58,514 nucleotides of DNA, taken from Bacteroidota bacterium (GTDB taxonomy: Bacteria > Bacteroidota > Bacteroidia > Bacteroidales > Porphyromonadaceae). Where the stretch lies: the NCBI GenBank assembly GCA_023388555.1, contig JAEWGA010000007.1, forward strand, positions 1-58,514. Reading direction: 5' to 3'. Positions 8,216-17,793 of this stretch are shown here, one piece after another (positions within the stretch are counted from its first letter, which is position 1; each line of letters starts with the position of its first letter). The notes under the pieces were generated by a model. That model was not told the DNA's origin and ran no database searches. It saw only the letters and a program-made list of their open reading frames with translations. Position numbers and translations under genes: made by a program.

Positions 8216-9730
8216 ATGAGTACTAAGCAACTTAGCGAACAAGAGATTCTCCGCCGAGAAAGTTTACAAAAACTCAGAGATATGGGTATCGACCCCTATC
8301 CAGCAGCTATGTTCCCTGTTGATGCTTATGCAGCCGACATCAAAAAGAACTTCCAGGACGACGCCCCGCAGCAACAAGTCGTTTTGGCCGGTCGCATCAT
8401 GAGCCGCAGAATTATGGGGAAAGCCTCTTTTGTAGAGCTACAAGATAGCAGTGGCAGAATCCAACTCTATATCACCCGCGACGACATCTGCCCCGGCGAC
8501 GATAAAACCCTCTATACCGATGCCTTTAAAAAGTTAATGGACATTGGCGACTTCATAGGGGTAAAAGGCTTTGTGTTCCGCACAAAAATGGGCGAAGTAT
8601 CGGTGCACGTACAGGAACTGACGCTACTTTCAAAAAGCCTTAGCCCCCTACCCGTTGTTAAGGTTAAGGACGGTGTAACCTACGATGCATTCACCGACCC
8701 CGAACAAAGGTATCGGCAACGCTACCTGGACCTGGTTGTAAACCAAGGTGCAAAGGAGATCTTTGTAAAACGGACAAAGATATTCAATGCCATGAGAAAC
8801 TTCTTTAACCAACGTGGATATTTAGAAGTTGACACCCCTACCCTACAAAGCATACCAGGAGGTGCTGCCGCACGCCCATTCATTACCCACCACAATGCTT
8901 TAGACATACCACTTTACCTACGTATAGCTAATGAACTATACCTTAAGCGGCTTATCGTAGGAGGATTCGATGGCGTGTATGAGTTTAGCCGAAACTTCCG
9001 TAACGAAGGGATGGACAGGACCCACAACCCCGAGTTCACTTGCATGGAAATATATGTAGCCTACAAAGACTACCTATGGATGATGGAGATGACCGAGCAG
9101 CTCCTGGAATACATTGCCCGTGAAGTTACTGGAGGAACAATGGTAACAGTTGGTGGAAAAGAAATTGACTTCAAAGCCCCCTTCAAACGGATATCTATGT
9201 ATGATGCCATTAAAGAACACACCGGCATTGATATCTCCAACATGGATGAAAACCAGCTAAGGGAAACTTGTAAATCCTTAGGTATTGCCACCGAACCCTC
9301 GATGGGCAAAGGGAAACTCATAGACGCAATATTTGGAGAAAAATGCGAACACCACTACGTTCAGCCAACCTTCATCATCGACTATCCGGTAGAGATGTCG
9401 CCACTAACAAAAAAACACAGGTCGGAATCAGGCCTAACAGAGCGTTTTGAGTTGATGATTAACGGGAAAGAAATTTGTAATGCTTACTCGGAACTCAACG
9501 ATCCTATAGACCAATTGGAGCGCTTTATGGAACAACTCAAGTTGTCGCAAAAAGGAGACGACGAGGCAATGTTTATCGACCACGATTTTGTGCATGCGTT
9601 GGAATACGGAATGCCTCCAACCAGCGGTATGGGAATAGGAATGGATAGGCTTGTTATGCTCTTAACAGGACAGGAAAGTATACAAGAAGTCCTGCTATTC
9701 CCTCAAATGAAGCCTAAGCAACAGCAGTAG
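8216..9730 (+). CDS. lysS: Lysyl-tRNA synthetase, class II
   Basis: It charges tRNA-Lys with lysine using ATP. The 504-residue length equals the standard bacterial enzyme. An N-terminal OB-fold anticodon domain (about 50-150, with VVLAGRIMSRR) precedes the class II core. Motif 2 is FRNEGMDRTHNPEFT at about 261-275 and motif 3 is GMGIGMDRLVML at about 471-482. LVVN in the motif 1 region and the lysine-pocket segment NGKEICNAYSEL are also present. The start ATG follows an A-rich leader. It heads a run of six co-directional housekeeping genes. Confidence 0.98.
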   Translation: MSTKQLSEQEILRRESLQKLRDMGIDPYPAAMFPVDAYAADIKKNFQDDAPQQQVVLAGRIMSRRIMGKASFVELQDSSGRIQLYITRDDICPGDDKTLYTDAFKKLMDIGDFIGVKGFVFRTKMGEVSVHVQELTLLSKSLSPLPVVKVKDGVTYDAFTDPEQRYRQRYLDLVVNQGAKEIFVKRTKIFNAMRNFFNQRGYLEVDTPTLQSIPGGAAARPFITHHNALDIPLYLRIANELYLKRLIVGGFDGVYEFSRNFRNEGMDRTHNPEFTCMEIYVAYKDYLWMMEMTEQLLEYIAREVTGGTMVTVGGKEIDFKAPFKRISMYDAIKEHTGIDISNMDENQLRETCKSLGIATEPSMGKGKLIDAIFGEKCEHHYVQPTFIIDYPVEMSPLTKKHRSESGLTERFELMINGKEICNAYSELNDPIDQLERFMEQLKLSQKGDDEAMFIDHDFVHALEYGMPPTSGMGIGMDRLVMLLTGQESIQEVLLFPQMKPKQQQ

Positions 9731-9776
9731 AACGTTACTGCCAAGTTTCACTTTGGTCTCAATTACAAACAGCCTT

Positions 9777-10790
9777 ATGGGTAGTCAAAAAAAATGGTCG
9801 CCAGGTAATATTGGAATATTAGGTAGCGGGAGTTGGGCCACTGCCCTGGCCAAGTTATTGCTTTCTAACCACGAAAACATTAATTGGTATTTTAGGTTTC
9901 GTGAAACTGTACGAGAATTCATGGCAGATGGTCACAATCCTCGGTACCTCTCCTCTGTCACCTTCGACACCGAGAAAATAACCTTTTTCACCGATGTACC
10001 AAAGCTTGTAGCACAGTCCGACACACTACTGTTGGTAACCCCCTCCCCCTACGTAAAAAACATCCTAACCAAACTAAAGCCTTCGATGCTCGAAGGCAAG
10101 TTTATCTTGAATGCCGTAAAAGGGATTGTCCCAGAAGATAATATTCTAATTACCGACTACTTGGCAAAAAACCTAAACGTTCCCGAAGAAATGATGGGCG
10201 TTATAGGTGGCCCTTGCCACGCCGAAGAAGTGGCCTTGGAACGCTGCTCCTATTTAACCCTTGGGTGTAGCCACCATCTTAAGGCAGAAGCTCTCACAAA
10301 ATCCTTTGAAACCCCATTTGTTCAGTGTACAACAAGTACCGATGTCCCGGGAATAGAATATGCAAGCGTCCTGAAAAATGTATATGCCATAGCTGCAGGA
10401 ATATGCCAAGGGATACGGTACGGGGACAACTTCCAGGCAGTGCTCCTTTCCAATGCTATTAAAGAAATGCAAAGATTCTTGGACAGGGTAAACCCACAGG
10501 AACGACAAATAAACGACTCGGTGTACCTTGGCGACCTATTGGTAACAGCCTACTCCAGATACAGCCGAAACCGTACCTTGGGCACCATGATTGGAAAAGG
10601 GTACTCGGTGAAACAAGCACAGTTGGAAATGGAAATGGTGGCCGAAGGATACTATGGTACAAACTGTATTCACCAAGTAAATAAAAAGTACGCTGTTCCT
10701 ATGCCAATAGCCGAAACCATATATCAAATTTTATATCATAGGCTGGAACCCAAAAGTGCTATTAGGAAACTATCCTACCAACTAACATAA
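9777..10790 (+). CDS. gpsA: Glycerol-3-phosphate dehydrogenase, NAD(P)+-dependent
   Basis: It reduces dihydroxyacetone phosphate to sn-glycerol-3-phosphate, the backbone of phospholipids. I choose ATG 9777 (337 residues) because the nucleotide-binding loop GILGSGSWATALAK then lies at the normal distance from the N-terminus; an in-frame TTG at 9753 adds eight unlikely residues. Other family features are GGPCHAEEVA, the catalytic Lys in SVLKNVYAIAAGI and GLGD-like LGDLLVTAYSRYSRN. It lies 46 bp after lysS and 27 bp before pgi. Confidence 0.96.
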   Translation: MGSQKKWSPGNIGILGSGSWATALAKLLLSNHENINWYFRFRETVREFMADGHNPRYLSSVTFDTEKITFFTDVPKLVAQSDTLLLVTPSPYVKNILTKLKPSMLEGKFILNAVKGIVPEDNILITDYLAKNLNVPEEMMGVIGGPCHAEEVALERCSYLTLGCSHHLKAEALTKSFETPFVQCTTSTDVPGIEYASVLKNVYAIAAGICQGIRYGDNFQAVLLSNAIKEMQRFLDRVNPQERQINDSVYLGDLLVTAYSRYSRNRTLGTMIGKGYSVKQAQLEMEMVAEGYYGTNCIHQVNKKYAVPMPIAETIYQILYHRLEPKSAIRKLSYQLT

Positions 10791-10817
10791 ATACATCACC
10801 TAACCACCTCAAACAAT

Positions 10818-12200
10818 ATGAAAAATATAACTGTAGAAGTTCATAACGCTCTAATAACACAAGAGCTTAAAGAACAATTCAACAAAACTCTTAACCAAGC
10901 CCAAAATTGTAACCTATCCTTAGAGAAGGGAGACCGTGAAGGTGCCGACTTTTTAGGCTGGGTAAACCTGCCCAACCAGCTGGACGACACACTCATCGAG
11001 GATATTATACTCACAGCCGACAGGCTCCGACACAATACCGACTATATTGTATGCATAGGTATTGGTGGCTCTTATTTGGGGACTCGGGCTGTGGTTGAAG
11101 CTCTGAGCGATGCTTTTGCCGCTTACAAAAAAAACAATGGCCCCGTCTTACTATATGCTGGTAACCACATCAGCGAAGATTATTTAAGCGAACTCGTAGA
11201 GTTGCTTAAGGGGAAAAAGTTCGGGCTTATCAATATCTCTAAATCGGGAACAACTACCGAGCCAGCCATAGCATTCCGCTTGCTAAAGGATTTACTTGTT
11301 CAAGAGCAAGGTAAAGAATACGCACAAACCCATATAGTAGCCATTACGGATGAACATAAGGGGGCCTTACGCCAATTAGCCAACAAAGAAAACTACAAAA
11401 CCTTTGTTATCCCCGATAACATAGGAGGGCGTTTCTCGGTGCTTACCCCTGTTGGATTACTTCCCATTGCTGTTGCTGGGTTCGATATCCGCAAGTTAGT
11501 GCAAGGCGCCCGCGACCTTCGCGAACAAACCCTAAGCACACAAGACATTGCAAGCAACCCAGCAGCTTTATACGCAACGGCCCGTACAGTATTACACCGC
11601 GCGGGAAAAAGCATTGAAATACTGGCAAACTACCACCCTAAATTCCACTATATAGGAGAATGGTGGAAACAACTCTATGGAGAAAGCGAAGGAAAGGACA
11701 ACAAAGGGCTGTTTATAGCCGCCGTAGACCTAACCACCGACCTCCACTCTATGGGACAATGGATGCAGGAAGGAACACGAAATATATTCGAAACCGTAGT
11801 TAGCATAACTTCGCCAAACAAACAGCTAACAATACCACAAGACGCTGAAAACTTGGACGGCCTGAACTATATTGCTGGCAAACGAATAGACGAAGTGAAT
11901 AAAATGGCCGAAAAGGGAACCATTCTTGCCCATATGGATGGAGGTGTTCCTGTTATTAGAATAGAGATGCCTGCCTTAAATGAATACTACATAGGGCAAC
12001 TATTTTATCTCTTTGAGCGCGCCGTGGGTATCAGCGGATACCTATTAGAGGTTAATCCTTTTGACCAACCAGGAGTAGAAGCATACAAAAACAACATGTT
12101 TGCATTGCTCCGAAAACCCGGTTACGAACAGGAAACAAGTAAAATTTACGACAGACTATCCCAAGGAGATCTCGATAAAGAAAAAAGCCCCACATGCTAA
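10818..12200 (+). CDS. pgi: Glucose-6-phosphate isomerase
   Basis: It interconverts glucose-6-phosphate and fructose-6-phosphate in glycolysis and gluconeogenesis. At 460 residues it belongs to the shorter bacterial type rather than the 549-residue enterobacterial form. Diagnostic segments are GIGGSYLGTRAV, ISKSGTTTEPAIAFR (sugar-phosphate loop), GGRFSVLTPVGLLP, the catalytic-Glu region WWKQLYGESEGK, and NPFDQPGVEAYK near the C-terminus. Its 3' end overlaps the next gene by 7 bp. Confidence 0.98.
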   Translation: MKNITVEVHNALITQELKEQFNKTLNQAQNCNLSLEKGDREGADFLGWVNLPNQLDDTLIEDIILTADRLRHNTDYIVCIGIGGSYLGTRAVVEALSDAFAAYKKNNGPVLLYAGNHISEDYLSELVELLKGKKFGLINISKSGTTTEPAIAFRLLKDLLVQEQGKEYAQTHIVAITDEHKGALRQLANKENYKTFVIPDNIGGRFSVLTPVGLLPIAVAGFDIRKLVQGARDLREQTLSTQDIASNPAALYATARTVLHRAGKSIEILANYHPKFHYIGEWWKQLYGESEGKDNKGLFIAAVDLTTDLHSMGQWMQEGTRNIFETVVSITSPNKQLTIPQDAENLDGLNYIAGKRIDEVNKMAEKGTILAHMDGGVPVIRIEMPALNEYYIGQLFYLFERAVGISGYLLEVNPFDQPGVEAYKNNMFALLRKPGYEQETSKIYDRLSQGDLDKEKSPTC

Positions 12201-12808
12201 ACGACTATAATACATCTGCACACCCGCTCGTACTCCCCGAGTACGGGCGGCAAGTGCACAAAATGGTTGAATACTGTATTGCACTACCATCCGAAGAGGA
12301 GCAGAGGCTTTGTGCCAACAGAATCATCGAAATCATGAAAATGCTTTCGCCTAACGACCAAGACAGGGACGACTATGAACAAATCCTATGGGACCATTTG
12401 CTGCTTATGGCTGGGGGAAAACTAAACAAACTTTCACCATACCCTACCAACAATACCCCACAGGAAAAACAACACCAACACACCTCTCACCTTTCTTACC
12501 CCCAATACTCCCCTTTGTACCGGCACTACGGGCATACTATTCAAAAAATGGTAGCCCTAATTAGCGAAATGCCCATAGGTGAAGAACGCACAGAAAAAGA
12601 AAAGGTCCTGGCCGATGTTATGAAAAAAGCATACGTCTACTGGAACAAAGACAACGTGGATGATGTACGTATATTTACCGACCTATACGAAATGTCCAAT
12701 GGGCAAATATACTTAGATGAATTTACGCACCCCCTACCCGACGCAAAGCAAATCCTTGGCATTCCTAACCAAGGCGGAGAAACTAAACGTAAAAAGAAGA
12801 AGAAATAA
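12194..12808 (+). CDS. DUF4290 family protein
   Basis: Function is unknown. The 204-residue product matches what I know of DUF4290, a Bacteroidetes-restricted family whose members start with a motif like YNT..P.L.LPEYGR. Here the motif is YNTSAHPLVLPEYGRQVHKMV at the N-terminus. An internal repeat is visible: a second PLYRHYGHTIQKMV segment at about 110 echoes the first, so the protein may have two related halves. The C-terminus is very basic (KRKKKKK), suggesting nucleic-acid or ribosome contact. It overlaps pgi by 7 bp and precedes murA by 29 bp. The DUF4290-murA-rimM order is recurrent in this phylum. Confidence 0.85.
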   Translation: MLNDYNTSAHPLVLPEYGRQVHKMVEYCIALPSEEEQRLCANRIIEIMKMLSPNDQDRDDYEQILWDHLLLMAGGKLNKLSPYPTNNTPQEKQHQHTSHLSYPQYSPLYRHYGHTIQKMVALISEMPIGEERTEKEKVLADVMKKAYVYWNKDNVDDVRIFTDLYEMSNGQIYLDEFTHPLPDAKQILGIPNQGGETKRKKKKK

Positions 12809-12837
12809 ATAGCCCTTTTTGAGTCCTTTTTCGCCAT

Positions 12838-14148
12838 ATGTCTACATTTATCATAGAAGGTGGCCACCCTTTAAGTGGAACAATTACACCACAAGGTGCC
12901 AAAAATGAAGCCCTTCAAGTTATTTCGGCCTGCTTACTAACAAGTAAAGAGGTTATTATTGATAACATCCCCGACATACTGGATGTAAACAACCTAATTA
13001 ACCTGCTAATAGAACTTGGCGTTAAGGTACAGAAACTCCAGAAAGGACGCTATAGCTTTATTGCCGACGACGTCAATTTGGACTATGCCTACTCCGCTAA
13101 ATTCCTGGAAAGAACAGGTAAACTAAGAGGTTCGGTACTAATTTTAGGCCCGCTTATCTCTCGCTTTGGCAAAGCCATTATATCCAAACCTGGTGGCGAT
13201 AAAATAGGACGCAGGCGGTTAGACACCCACTTTGAAGGCTTAATAAAACTTGGAGCAGAATTCAAGTACGACAGAGAACAAGAGTTGTACGCAATTCAAA
13301 CCCCCAAGCGGCTACAAGGCAACTACTTACTTTTAAGCGAAGCCTCTATTACAGGAACTGCTAACATTATTATGGCAGCGGTACTGGCCGAAGGTACCAC
13401 CACCATTTATAACGCTGCATGCGAACCATATATTCAGCAATTATGCCGGATGCTTTCACGAATGGGGGCACAAATACAAGGCATTGGCAGCAACCTGTTA
13501 ACAATTACCGGCGTAGATAAATTAGAAGGCACCTCCCACACCTTGTTGCCCGACATGATAGAAGTGGGCAGTTTTATTGGCATGGCCGCCATGACACAAT
13601 CCCATATTAAAATAGCCGGAGCCGGCATCAAAGACTTGGGAATTATCCCCGACACCTTCCGACGCTTAGGAATTCAAATTAACGAACAAGGCGACGACCT
13701 AATTATTCCAGCACAAGAATTATACCAAATAGAAAGCTATATCGACGGCTCTATCCTTACCATTGCAGATGCACCCTGGCCAGGCCTTACGCCCGACCTG
13801 CTTAGCGTTTTACTCGTAGTGGCAACACAAGCAAAAGGAAGCGTTCTTATCCACCAAAAGATGTTTGAAAGCCGACTATTCTTCGTGGACAAACTTATCG
13901 ATATGGGAGCCCAAATTATCTTGTGCGACCCCCACCGAGCTACAGTTATAGGGATAGCCCGCCAATACCCCCTACGCGCCACCTCCCTTGTGTCGCCCGA
14001 TATACGTGCAGGTATTGCTATGCTAATAGCCGCATTATCGGCCAACGGAACAAGCCGGATAGATAACATCCGAGAAATAGACCGAGGCTACCAAGACATA
14101 GACACCCGACTAACACAACTCGGCGCAAACATTGCACGTATCCAATAA
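12838..14148 (+). CDS. murA: UDP-GlcNAc enolpyruvyl transferase with Asp replacing the active-site Cys
   Basis: It transfers enolpyruvate from PEP to UDP-GlcNAc, the first committed step of peptidoglycan synthesis. The 436 residues contain the conserved PQGAKNE with Lys22 and Asn23. In the flexible loop KPGGDKIGRRRLDTH, Asp121 stands where the enterobacterial enzyme has Cys115, the residue alkylated by fosfomycin. The same Asp loop is normal in Bacteroides, and Asp-type enzymes are known to be active but fosfomycin-insensitive. The murA stop is one base before the rimM ATG. Confidence 0.97.
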   Translation: MSTFIIEGGHPLSGTITPQGAKNEALQVISACLLTSKEVIIDNIPDILDVNNLINLLIELGVKVQKLQKGRYSFIADDVNLDYAYSAKFLERTGKLRGSVLILGPLISRFGKAIISKPGGDKIGRRRLDTHFEGLIKLGAEFKYDREQELYAIQTPKRLQGNYLLLSEASITGTANIIMAAVLAEGTTTIYNAACEPYIQQLCRMLSRMGAQIQGIGSNLLTITGVDKLEGTSHTLLPDMIEVGSFIGMAAMTQSHIKIAGAGIKDLGIIPDTFRRLGIQINEQGDDLIIPAQELYQIESYIDGSILTIADAPWPGLTPDLLSVLLVVATQAKGSVLIHQKMFESRLFFVDKLIDMGAQIILCDPHRATVIGIARQYPLRATSLVSPDIRAGIAMLIAALSANGTSRIDNIREIDRGYQDIDTRLTQLGANIARIQ

Positions 14149-14149
14149 A

Positions 14150-14689
14150 ATGTACCGCTCAACAACAACTATATCCTTAATTCCTATTGGAACAATACAA
14201 CGGGCCAAAGGATTTCAAGGAGAGGTAATAATAGCCTTAACTTCGGCTGTATATGCACAACTTAACTGTGAGTTCGCCTTCGTATACCGCGATGGATTAC
14301 CCATACCTTTCAAAATAGAATACTTAAAAGGGAATAAGGACTCATTTATATGTAAGTTCTTTCGTATAACCAGCGAAAAAGACGCCAATAACATTAAAGG
14401 TGCCACGGTAGCAATTACAACGGAAGAGTACCAAAACCTCTTGCAAAAACAACAAGAACAGGACTTCTCGCTGGACTTATTGGTAGGCTACACGCTGCAT
14501 CACCCCAAACTTAAAACAATAGGAACTATTACACACGTGGCAAACAACACTGCCAATCCTCTTTTATACATTACTGCCAATAATAAAGAAGTCATACTAC
14601 CTCTTGTACAAGATTGGATTCAAAACATATCGGTACAAAACCAAAGCATAACTATGCTATTCCCCGAAGAACTCCTAACACTAAATTAA
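14150..14689 (+). CDS. rimM: Ribosome maturation factor RimM
   Basis: It assists 30S subunit maturation by acting on the 16S 3' domain with protein S19. I start at ATG 14150 (179 residues), one base after the murA stop. An in-frame TTG at 14132 lies inside murA and is unlikely. The N-terminal RimM domain shows IPIGTIQRAKGFQGEVII and the C-terminal PRC-barrel domain shows GYTLHHPKLKTIGTI and the NPLLYI..NNKEVILPL segment. It is last of the lysS run and is followed by a 149-bp gap with a new promoter. Confidence 0.93.
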   Translation: MYRSTTTISLIPIGTIQRAKGFQGEVIIALTSAVYAQLNCEFAFVYRDGLPIPFKIEYLKGNKDSFICKFFRITSEKDANNIKGATVAITTEEYQNLLQKQQEQDFSLDLLVGYTLHHPKLKTIGTITHVANNTANPLLYITANNKEVILPLVQDWIQNISVQNQSITMLFPEELLTLN

Positions 14690-14746
14690 CCCAATAACTA
14701 CATATATATAGGTACATACACACCTAAAAATACCCTACTTTTAGGG

Positions 14747-14778
14747 ATTGGGAGTTTCTTCCGCTTCCATTAGCTTTG
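14747..14778 (+). promoter_or_regulatory. Bacteroidetes-type promoter for flavodoxin
   Basis: A -33-like ATTG (14747-14750) is followed after 20 bp by TAGCTTTG (14771-14778), a perfect TAnnTTTG -7 box. The start codon lies 60 bp further on. This is one of the best promoter matches in the window. Confidence 0.65.
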
Positions 14779-14838
14779 TGCTAACGGACTTGTTTAACAA
14801 ATCCACCTACATTTCACTCAATTAACACCAACTATTAC

Positions 14839-15330
14839 ATGAAAAAGATTGGAATATACTTTGGCTCTACAACTGGAACTACAGAAGCCGTTGCACAGAA
14901 AATTGCAACCCTCCTTTCTGTTGCATCACAAGACGTACATAACGTAGCAGACGCCGATGCTTCAACCGCTGCAGATTACGACCTCCTTATTTTAGGAAGC
15001 TCAACCTGGGGCGATGGCGAAATGCAGGACGACTGGTACGACTTTGTACAGGCACTAAAACCACATGTTGCCGGTAAAGAAGTAGCCTTCTTTGGCTTAG
15101 GAGAAGAAGACTCCTACGATAGCACCTACTGCGATGCCATTGGGCTTATTTACGACGAACTACAAGGTTGCAACTGTACATTTGTAGGTAGTTTCCCTAA
15201 AGACGGATACAACTACAGTGCCTCAAAAGCCGAACGCGATGGTAAACTAATAGGAGTATGCCTCGACGAAGTAAGCTACGAAGACCTTACAGACGAAAGG
15301 CTAAACAAATGGATTAGTACCCTAAAGTAA
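14839..15330 (+). CDS. Flavodoxin
   Basis: This is a small FMN electron carrier, able to replace ferredoxin when iron is short. The 163-residue product begins with the FMN phosphate loop FGSTTGTTEAVA (about 8-19). It has the isoalloxazine-contacting STWGDGEMQDDW loop (about 56-67) and the GLGEEDSYDSTYCDA loop (about 93-107). Length fits long-chain flavodoxins. It is monocistronic, with its own promoter upstream and a strong terminator downstream. A likely redox partner in this window is the 2-oxoacid:ferredoxin oxidoreductase at 19284-22185; that link is inference. Confidence 0.96.
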   Translation: MKKIGIYFGSTTGTTEAVAQKIATLLSVASQDVHNVADADASTAADYDLLILGSSTWGDGEMQDDWYDFVQALKPHVAGKEVAFFGLGEEDSYDSTYCDAIGLIYDELQGCNCTFVGSFPKDGYNYSASKAERDGKLIGVCLDEVSYEDLTDERLNKWISTLK

Positions 15331-15343
15331 CATATATCCCCCC

Positions 15344-15389
15344 CCAAAAAAAGGTGTATCGGAACAGTTTTCCGGTACACTTTTTTTTT
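15344..15389 (+). terminator. Rho-independent terminator after flavodoxin
   Basis: GTGTATCGGAA pairs with TTCCGGTACAC (one G-U) around a short loop and is followed by nine T. An A-run precedes the stem. Confidence 0.85.
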
Positions 15390-15452
15390 GCCTCAAATGC
15401 AACAAAAACAGGCTTGCAATTGAGTATGCAATGCCGTTCTGTAAAAATGTCG

Positions 15453-15460
15453 TATCTTCG
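15453..15460 (+). promoter_or_regulatory. Candidate -7 box for cdd
   Basis: TATCTTCG, a near match to TAnnTTTG, lies 60 bp ahead of the cytidine deaminase start and after the flavodoxin terminator, where a promoter is needed. Confidence 0.45.
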
Positions 15461-15519
15461 GAAAAAGGTAGCTATTAACCTGTAATCAAAATTGCATATC
15501 AAGTTCTTATACCACTATC

Positions 15520-15987
15520 ATGAATAAGTCCTACGCCTTTGGTTACGAAGAAACACCAACCGAGCTGCTCTCTGCTTCGGACAAAGAGCTGGTAGAAAAA
15601 GCTATAGCCATAGCGCAAGATGCCTATGTTCCGTACTCCACATTTCATGTAGGAGCGGCTGTTCGCTTGGAAAACGGTGTTATTGTAACTGGCTCCAACC
15701 AAGAAAATGCTGCGTACCCTTCTGGTACTTGCGCCGAGCGTACAGCCCTATTTTATGCCAACGCAAAGTACCCTAATGTGGCAGTACAGGAGATGGCTGT
15801 GGTAGCCATTTATCACGGTGAAATACAAAACCAAATATCGCCATGTGGCAGTTGTCGCCAAGTAATGGCCGAGGTAGCCACACGTTTCCGCCCCTACCGT
15901 GTTTTGTTGGTAGGTAAAGATATTACTAAGATATTGCCCGATAACCGACTACTCTTACCCTTTACTTTCGACTCTTCGGCACTCTAA
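15520..15987 (+). CDS. cdd: Cytidine deaminase
   Basis: It deaminates cytidine and deoxycytidine to uridine forms in pyrimidine salvage. The 155-residue length fits the tetrameric class. The zinc site is visible as C71-A-E73 (TCAERTAL, the Glu being the proton shuttle) and P-C109-G-S-C112 (PCGSCRQ). The substrate loop FHVGAAVRL is at about 42-50. It precedes dnaX by 22 bp on the same strand and probably shares its transcript. Confidence 0.96.
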   Translation: MNKSYAFGYEETPTELLSASDKELVEKAIAIAQDAYVPYSTFHVGAAVRLENGVIVTGSNQENAAYPSGTCAERTALFYANAKYPNVAVQEMAVVAIYHGEIQNQISPCGSCRQVMAEVATRFRPYRVLLVGKDITKILPDNRLLLPFTFDSSAL

Positions 15988-16009
15988 AAGCAATACCCAT
16001 TCTATAGTT

Positions 16010-17758
16010 ATGAGCGACTATATAGTATCGGCACGCAAGTACCGCCCAGACACCTTTCACTCCGTTGTTGGACAACAAGCCTTAACCACAACGCTCAAAA
16101 ATGCCATTAAAGAAAAGAAACTGGCACACGCCTACCTTTTTTGTGGGCCTCGGGGTGTTGGTAAAACCTCCTGTGCGCGCATCTTTGCAAAAACGGTTAA
16201 CTGTTTAAACCGCACAGCCGAAGGCGAAGCTTGTAACCAGTGCGAAAGCTGCCGTAGCTATAACGAGCAACGAGCCTATAACGTTATTGAGTTGGACGCT
16301 GCCTCCAATAACACTGTCGATGACATTAGAAACCTCATTGAACAGGTACGTATTCCCCCCATGACGGGGCAGTACCGCGTTTATATCATCGACGAGGTGC
16401 ATATGCTTTCCACCCAAGCCTTTAACGCTTTCCTTAAAACGTTAGAGGAACCACCGGCACACGCTATATTCGTACTCGCGACCACCGACAAACACAAAGT
16501 ACTACCCACTATTATTTCTCGGTGCCAGGTGTACGACTTTAACCGCATATTGGCCAAAGATATTGCGGACCACCTTGCCTACGTAGCAAGCCAAGAAGGT
16601 ATACAAGCCGAACGCGATGCCCTTGAACTTATTGCTGTTAATGCCGATGGCGGAATGCGCGATGCGTTGAGTATCTTCGACCAAGTAGCGGGCTTTGGAC
16701 AAGGGAATATCTCCTACCAGGGGGTTATAGAAAACCTAAGCCTAATAGACGAAGGGGAATACTTTAAAATGCTTGCCTTTATGGCACAAGGACTGGTAAG
16801 CCAGCTGCTACTACAAGCGGATGCACTCATACGCCGTGGGTATGACCCGCTAACCATCATAGGCGGTTATGCCACTTTTTTACGCAACGTACTGATGAGC
16901 AAGACCCCACAAACCCTTGCCCTTGTTGAAACAACCGAGAGCCTTAAAGCACGCTATGCTAAGGCGGCCGAGTTTTGCAAAGTGTCGTTCATTTGGAACG
17001 CCATTAAAATTGCTACAGACTTTGAAGCCAAGTACCGTGAGGCTGGCTCTAAAAGGCTTGCCTTGGAGGTAGCTTTAATTCGTATGGCCGAACCTAAGGC
17101 GCCTGAATACCAAGAAGGCCTTACCCCACAAGTACCAACCGCCACAGCAGGGGTATCGGTGCCACCAACAACCAGTACTACACTACAAAACAGCGCACCA
17201 CAGCCCCAGGAAGAGAAGTTAGGAGAACCAGCACAGCAGGCACAACGCATCGAGAAGGTTGTGGGAGAGCTTTCGGTTAAGCAACAAGCAAAAACAAACA
17301 GCGTTACCACCTCTTTGCGTAGCCGGATGTCCATTTCGCTTAACAACAACGCCAACCAGCAGGAACCCGAAACTGCACCCAAAGAGCTACGCAATAATGC
17401 CTACAGTATGCCCGACTTCCAGTCCGCATGGAGGGCATTCACCGCTCAGGTGCAGGATAACGTTTTCCTTAAACAAACCTTACAGGACTTTCTTCCACAA
17501 AAACGTGAGGGCGACCTTGTAACCATAGAAGTACCAACACGCAACCAAGCCGAAATTATTCAGCAAACCGAAGGAGAGCTAATGACCTTTTTGGCCAATA
17601 AACTTTCCAACGACCATATTCGGTTACAAATAAAAGTGGTAGCCCAAAAAGCCCAAAGCCTCCCCGTTTCGGCACGCGAAAAGTTCGCCTACTTCGAAAA
17701 GAAAACCCCTGCCTTCAAACAATTTGTAACCCACCTGGGGCTTGTGCCTCGGATGTAA
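16010..17758 (+). CDS. dnaX: DNA polymerase III subunit gamma/tau
   Basis: This is the clamp-loader ATPase subunit of the replicative polymerase. The 582 residues show Walker A GPRGVGKTSCARIF (about 46-59), a four-Cys zinc module (C, then EACNQCESC), Walker B IIDEVHMLS and the sensor region TTDKHKVLPTIISRC. The C-terminal third is Q-, P- and T-rich linker followed by a tau-like domain. I saw no strong slippery sequence for a programmed frameshift, so separate gamma production is not evident. Confidence 0.96.
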   Translation: MSDYIVSARKYRPDTFHSVVGQQALTTTLKNAIKEKKLAHAYLFCGPRGVGKTSCARIFAKTVNCLNRTAEGEACNQCESCRSYNEQRAYNVIELDAASNNTVDDIRNLIEQVRIPPMTGQYRVYIIDEVHMLSTQAFNAFLKTLEEPPAHAIFVLATTDKHKVLPTIISRCQVYDFNRILAKDIADHLAYVASQEGIQAERDALELIAVNADGGMRDALSIFDQVAGFGQGNISYQGVIENLSLIDEGEYFKMLAFMAQGLVSQLLLQADALIRRGYDPLTIIGGYATFLRNVLMSKTPQTLALVETTESLKARYAKAAEFCKVSFIWNAIKIATDFEAKYREAGSKRLALEVALIRMAEPKAPEYQEGLTPQVPTATAGVSVPPTTSTTLQNSAPQPQEEKLGEPAQQAQRIEKVVGELSVKQQAKTNSVTTSLRSRMSISLNNNANQQEPETAPKELRNNAYSMPDFQSAWRAFTAQVQDNVFLKQTLQDFLPQKREGDLVTIEVPTRNQAEIIQQTEGELMTFLANKLSNDHIRLQIKVVAQKAQSLPVSAREKFAYFEKKTPAFKQFVTHLGLVPRM

Positions 17759-17793
17759 ACCATACAGTTTTAACTTTATTATCACAAGAAGCT

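Noticed and set aside
9753..9776. TTG start for gpsA
   Set aside because: The ATG at 9777 puts the nucleotide-binding loop at the normal position.
16010..17758. Programmed frameshift for gamma subunit in dnaX
   Set aside because: No long A-run or slippery heptamer with a strong downstream stem was seen in the linker region.
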